This document shows positions 60,717 through 64,000 of a DNA stretch of 64,000 nucleotides, piece by piece. The stretch is taken from NCBI GenBank assembly GCA_014218215.1, contig CP043652.1, positions 4,278,001-4,342,000 on the forward strand, read 5' to 3'. The first letter of the stretch is position 1; every line of letters begins with the position of its first letter. The position numbers and the translations under genes are program-made. This stretch comes from Geodermatophilaceae bacterium NBWT11 (GTDB lineage Bacteria; Actinomycetota; Actinomycetes; Mycobacteriales; Geodermatophilaceae). The notes under the pieces were generated by a model that had not been told where the DNA came from, made no database searches, and was given only the letters and a program-made list of their open reading frames with translations.

Positions 60717-61551
60717 ACCGCTGGACCAGGGACCTGCGCGGAGCCTTGGTCGCAGTGCCGTTGACGTCGTGGACGTCCAGCTCGTGGGCCTCCTCCGGCG
60801 TCGGTGCGGTGCCGCCGAGGTGGGTGGGGAGCCACCAGCGGTCGGTGTCGTCGGCGGGGACGTCCGGGTAGCTGCGCTGGGCCTCGGCGAGCAGCTCCTC
60901 CATCGCGGCCTTGGTGCGGCGCAGCACGGCCTGGGTCCTCTCCCCCTCGGCCGGCACGATCGGCTCACCGAGCAGCACCGTCACCGGGATGCCCCGGCGG
61001 AAGACGGGCCGGCGGGCCTTGGTGGCGATCCGGTGTCCGCCCCAGACCGCGGCCGGGATGACGGGCACCCCGGCCTTCACGGCCATCCGGGCGGCTCCGG
61101 CCTTGAGCTCCTGGACGGTGAACGAGCTGGAGATGGTGGCCTCGGGGAAGACCCCGACCACCTTGCCTGCCTGCAACGCGCGCACCGCCACGTCGAAGGC
61201 GGCAGCGCCGGCGCGCCGGTCGACCGGGATGTGCTGCATGGCCCGCATGGACGGCCCGGAGACCCGGCTGTCGAACACCGAGGCCTTGGCCATGAACCGC
61301 ACCAGCCGGCGCTGCGGCAGGGCGGCCAGGCCCAGGTAGGTGAAGTCGAAGTAGCTCACGTGGTTGCTGGCGATCACCGCCCCGCCGGTGGTGGGCAGGT
61401 TCTCCTGACCGCGGACGTCGAACCGGAAGCCGAAGACACGGAACACCACCAGGAAGGCGCGGACGACGATCCGGTAGGGCCTGTCCCGGGGGTCGGGCCG
61501 GTTGCCGAAGAGGTCGCGGCGGACGACGTCACGCCAGCTGGCCGTGTACAT
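60703..61551 (-). CDS. 1-acylglycerol-3-phosphate acyltransferase-like (PlsC family)
   Basis: A 282-residue acyltransferase: RGQENLPTTGGAVIASNHVSYFDFTYL (N-H-x4-D), MQHIPVDRRAGAAAFDVAVRAL, GVFPEATIS (A where most have G in F-P-E-G-T), VIPAAVWGGHRIATK. The C-terminal tail (from about 225) is longer and ends basic (APRRSLVQRFRRS). Lipid acylation is likely, substrate unknown. Confidence 0.92.
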   Translation of the reverse strand: MYTASWRDVVRRDLFGNRPDPRDRPYRIVVRAFLVVFRVFGFRFDVRGQENLPTTGGAVIASNHVSYFDFTYLGLAALPQRRLVRFMAKASVFDSRVSGPSMRAMQHIPVDRRAGAAAFDVAVRALQAGKVVGVFPEATISSSFTVQELKAGAARMAVKAGVPVIPAAVWGGHRIATKARRPVFRRGIPVTVLLGEPIVPAEGERTQAVLRRTKAAMEELLAEAQRSYPDVPADDTDRWWLPTHLGGTAPTPEEAHELDVHDVNGTATKAPRRSLVQRFRRS

Positions 61552-61613
61552 GCGCGGACCCTAACCGGGTCCGGGCCACCGGCCAGGACCGGCACGGGCC
61601 CGTTCCGGGCGGC

Positions 61614-63731
61614 TCAGCACAGCGACAGCTGCTCGGGCTCCTCCACCTCGACGACCGTCACCGGCCGGTCGGGCAGCGACCCGGCCGGGAAGCTGGCCGC
61701 GTCGTCCCCGGGCAGCCCCCCGACCCCGCGGGCCACTCCCCCGGTGTGGCTGTCCAGCCCGTGCGCGGCGAGCATCGGGGCGACCCGGGCCGAGAGCCAC
61801 TGCCGGTAGTCCGCGGGCACGTAGGCGCCCCGCCCGTACAGCGCCCTGTACCGGCTGACCAGGCGAGGGTGCTCCCGGGACAGCCAGGTGGTGAACCACT
61901 CCCGCGCCCCGGGTCGCAGGTGCAGCGGCACCACCGTGATCCCGGTGGCACCGGCCTCGGCGACGGCCGCGATGGCCTTCTCCAGGTGGTCGCGCTGGTC
62001 GGTGAGCCCCGGCAGGACCGGGGCGAGGAACACCCCGCACGGCAGCCCGGCGTCCCGGATGCGGCGGACCAGCTCCAGGCGCGCCTTCGGGGTCGGCACA
62101 CCGGGTTCCAGCGAGCGGTGCAGGTCGTCGTCCCAGATGGCCAGCGAGACGCCCATCCCGATCGGCACGTCCCTGCTGGCAGCGGCCAGCAGCGGCAGGT
62201 CGCGCTGGGCCAGCGTGCCCTTGGTGAGGATCGAGAACGGGGTGCCCGACCGCGCCAGGGCCTCGATCACCGGCGGCATCAGCCGGTAGCGGCCCTCGGC
62301 GCGCTGGTAGGGGTCGGTGTTGGTGCCCAGCGCCACGTGCTCGCGCTTCCAGGACGCCCGGCCCAGCTCGCGCCGCAGCACCTCGGCGATGTTGGTCTTG
62401 ACCACGATCTCCTGGTCGAAGTCAGCCCCGGTGTCCAGCTCCAGCCACTCGTGGGTGCCGCGGGCGAAGCAGTTGTGGCTGACCACCCCGTTGGCGATGA
62501 AGTCGCCGGTACCGGTGGTGATGTCGTACATGGGCAGCTCGAGGCCCAGAGGCTCGACCGAGGCGACCCGGAGATCGGCATCGCTCTTGATGGCGATGCC
62601 GTCGACGGAGCACTTGCGGCGGGTGGCCGGGTCCACCAGGTGGATGAAGCGCATGTGCTCCCGCAGGCCGCCGCGCAGACGGACGTACCCCAACCCGTTG
62701 GCGCGCTCGCGGTCCTCCCGGACGACGTCGAAGCCGAAGGCGCGGAAGGCCTCCTCGGTGTGTCGCAGGATCTCCGGATCGCAGTTGGCGACCCGCAGCA
62801 CGCCCGCACTCCGAGACCCCTCGGCGTCGAAGACCCCGGCGAGGAAGCCCCGGTGCCACTCCTCGCTCGGTGCGTCAGGCCAGGCCACCAGCTCGCCGAT
62901 GCGGTCGTGGTCTGCTGTGCGCTGCGTCCGGATGGCGGTCATGGGCCGACGGACGTCGGTCCCTGCCGTGAACTGGAACCGGTCGGTCCGAACACCCTCC
63001 TCGGCCAACATCGCCTGCGCTCGGTCCAGCGCCTCGACGTCGGCCAAGGCCAGTCGAAAACGGTGGACGACTCGCGTCCTCCCTCCCGGGCCCGCGTACT
63101 CGTAGCGCCCTCGAGTCGCGTCGCCACGGATCATGCCGGCGAGGTAGCCCCGTCGGTGGTCGTCGCAGGACTTGGGTGTCTCGGCGGTCAGCCCGAACCC
63201 GAGGAGCGAGTCGTTCGGGGTGAGGTGCGGCCGCCGGTCAGCTCCGGACGTGGCGCCGGTGACGTGTTTCCAGCCACGGTTGGTGAGGAAGCGGTGGTCG
63301 CCGCTGGCCACGAGTTCGGTCCCGTCGTGCAGCCGCACCCGGTGCCCGGGCTTGCGCGTGCTCCAGTGCGCCAGCACCTCGGTGGTCACGTACCGGCGGT
63401 AGGACCCCACGACCTCGGTGCCGATGATCTGGTCGCCGACCCGCAGGTCGGCGATCCGTCTGGTCCGGCCGTCCGCCATCAGGATGGCCGTGTCCCCCGT
63501 TAGGCAGTACACGCACGCGTGGGAGCAGCCCCGGAACGTGTTGATCGTGTAGGCGAAGGGCATGGCCGAGCCCTTGGGCACGGCGTTCAGCGCGGACTTG
63601 GAGCGCACCTCGTGCAGGGTGAGGCCGGGGAACTCGGGCACCTGGAGGCTGCGCAGCAGGCCGGCCACGGTGGGCAGCCCGGGGAGCGTCTCGGGCTCCA
63701 CGAGGTCGAGCCGTTGGGCGTCCCATCGCAT
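61614..63731 (-). CDS. Rv2578c-family radical SAM protein interrupted by an intein
   Basis: The 705-residue precursor has N-extein 1-75, intein 76-420 and C-extein 421-705; splicing gives about 360 residues. N-extein: MRWDAQRLDL, KSALNAVPKGSAMPFAYTINTFRGCSHACVY. C-extein: CFARGTHEWLELDTGADFDQEIVVKTNIAEVL, ALGTNTDPYQRAEG, FSILTKGTLAQRDLPLL. After splicing, the cluster motif C69-x3-C73-x2-C is rebuilt only when C421 joins Y75. The family is spore-photoproduct-lyase-like and uncharacterised. The ATG at 63731 is chosen as start; an earlier GTG adds six residues. Confidence 0.92.
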   Translation of the reverse strand: MRWDAQRLDLVEPETLPGLPTVAGLLRSLQVPEFPGLTLHEVRSKSALNAVPKGSAMPFAYTINTFRGCSHACVYCLTGDTAILMADGRTRRIADLRVGDQIIGTEVVGSYRRYVTTEVLAHWSTRKPGHRVRLHDGTELVASGDHRFLTNRGWKHVTGATSGADRRPHLTPNDSLLGFGLTAETPKSCDDHRRGYLAGMIRGDATRGRYEYAGPGGRTRVVHRFRLALADVEALDRAQAMLAEEGVRTDRFQFTAGTDVRRPMTAIRTQRTADHDRIGELVAWPDAPSEEWHRGFLAGVFDAEGSRSAGVLRVANCDPEILRHTEEAFRAFGFDVVREDRERANGLGYVRLRGGLREHMRFIHLVDPATRRKCSVDGIAIKSDADLRVASVEPLGLELPMYDITTGTGDFIANGVVSHNCFARGTHEWLELDTGADFDQEIVVKTNIAEVLRRELGRASWKREHVALGTNTDPYQRAEGRYRLMPPVIEALARSGTPFSILTKGTLAQRDLPLLAAASRDVPIGMGVSLAIWDDDLHRSLEPGVPTPKARLELVRRIRDAGLPCGVFLAPVLPGLTDQRDHLEKAIAAVAEAGATGITVVPLHLRPGAREWFTTWLSREHPRLVSRYRALYGRGAYVPADYRQWLSARVAPMLAAHGLDSHTGGVARGVGGLPGDDAASFPAGSLPDRPVTVVEVEEPEQLSLC
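62472..63506 (-). mobile_element. Intein with LAGLIDADG homing endonuclease
   Basis: 345 residues. Starts C1-L-T-G-D-T (block A), block B DGTELVASGDHRFLT (H71), then a DOD endonuclease with block C RGYLAGMIRGDA (119-130) and block E RGFLAGVFDAEG (219-230); both keep the catalytic acid (D128-129 region and E229). Ends with MYDITT and DFIANGVVSHN (blocks F and G), followed by the +1 Cys. All splicing residues are present, so it should splice and the endonuclease could be active. Base composition appears somewhat less GC-rich than the flanks. Confidence 0.9.
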
Positions 63732-63794
63732 GACCCCAGTCGAACACACGTTCGGGCCGATGTCGACGTGCCGGGCCGACCTGTGGACGAACGG

Positions 63795-64000
63795 TCAGGC
63801 CGGCGGTTCCCCGACGTCCAGCCTCGTGACGAGCCCGTCGACGACGGTCAGGGTGTGCTGCACCGTGGTGTCGGACAGCAGGTCGCCGTCGGCGTCGCGC
63901 ACGACCTGGTGCACCGTCACCTCGACGAGGCCGCTGACCCGGCGCACCACCACGGGTGTCACCTGCAGCCGCACCACGCGAGCCTGGTCCCGCAGGTGCG
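63795..64000 (-). CDS. C-terminal part of a hypothetical protein (possible SnoaL-like/NTF2 fold)
   Basis: The reading frame is open to the window end, so only about 67 C-terminal residues are seen: RVVRLQVTPVVVRRVSGLVEVTVHQVVRDADGDLLSDTTVQHTLTVVDGLVTRLDVGEPPA. Alternating beta strands ending in a short HTLTVVDGLVTRLDV resemble the last strands of SnoaL/NTF2-like proteins. The start is outside the window. Family is a guess. Confidence 0.55.
   Translation of the reverse strand, partial: HLRDQARVVRLQVTPVVVRRVSGLVEVTVHQVVRDADGDLLSDTTVQHTLTVVDGLVTRLDVGEPPA

Noticed and set aside
62472-63506. Treating the insertion in the radical SAM gene as a frameshift or separate gene
   Set aside because: The frame is continuous and carries all intein blocks from CLTGDT to SHN followed by Cys.

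Overview
The window looks like chromosomal DNA from a very high-GC actinobacterium. Every gene strongly prefers G or C at the third codon position, GTG starts are common, and many genes overlap by four bases. Several have a TANNNT -10 element 6-7 bases before the start codon, the pattern of leaderless transcripts. RbpA is present, and two blocks follow the gene order of Mycobacterium tuberculosis Rv1822-Rv1832 and Rv2050-Rv2053. A Geodermatophilaceae-like genus (Blastococcus, Modestobacter, Geodermatophilus) is a reasonable guess, but it is inference only. I see no rRNA, tRNA, CRISPR array, prophage or transposase. The only clear selfish element is an intein.

Left part (1-9891), stress, redox and metals: four universal stress proteins (one partial), small SHOCT and DUF4342 proteins, and a DevS/DosS-like histidine kinase that keeps the likely heme-ligand histidine. 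It lies tail to tail with its DevR/DosR-like regulator. GGGAC-N4-GTCCC-type sites resembling DevR boxes lie next to the stress genes. Then come an acyl-CoA dehydrogenase and a P1B-4 metal-exporting ATPase, divergent from an NmtR-like ArsR repressor across a perfect 9-bp inverted repeat.

10002-17227, alcohol oxidation: an iron alcohol dehydrogenase, a sensor kinase and a response regulator on the plus strand face a minus-strand operon of NDMA-dependent methanol dehydrogenase, MoxR ATPase and VWA protein. This matches the MnoSR/mno locus of M. smegmatis.

17456-28594, conserved block: a beta-lactamase and membrane proteins, then phosphatidyltransferase, DUF881, Sbp, DUF881, gcvH, garA-like, ftsR, bifunctional nuclease, ResR-like MerR and gcvP, tying glycine cleavage to GarA-type control of central metabolism and to division control.

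28653-49490, housekeeping mixture: an Xaa-Pro peptidase, a TPR-glyoxalase fusion, pantothenate kinase, a serine hydrolase, a beta-phosphoglucomutase and GH65 phosphorylase pair, a Rieske protein, acyltransferases, trmL, a DapA-family enzyme, a glycerophosphodiesterase, an MFS transporter and thymidine kinase. 49508-52965 holds rbpA behind a SigR-type promoter, then fxsA, ppm and lnt.

53319-60083, lysine degradation: kal, kamE, kamD, an amidohydrolase and kdd on the minus strand, divergent from kamA, with a small palindrome covering both promoters. The cleavage enzyme kce is not in the window. The right end holds an Rv2578c-like radical SAM protein whose iron-sulfur cysteine motif is split by a 345-residue intein with a LAGLIDADG endonuclease.
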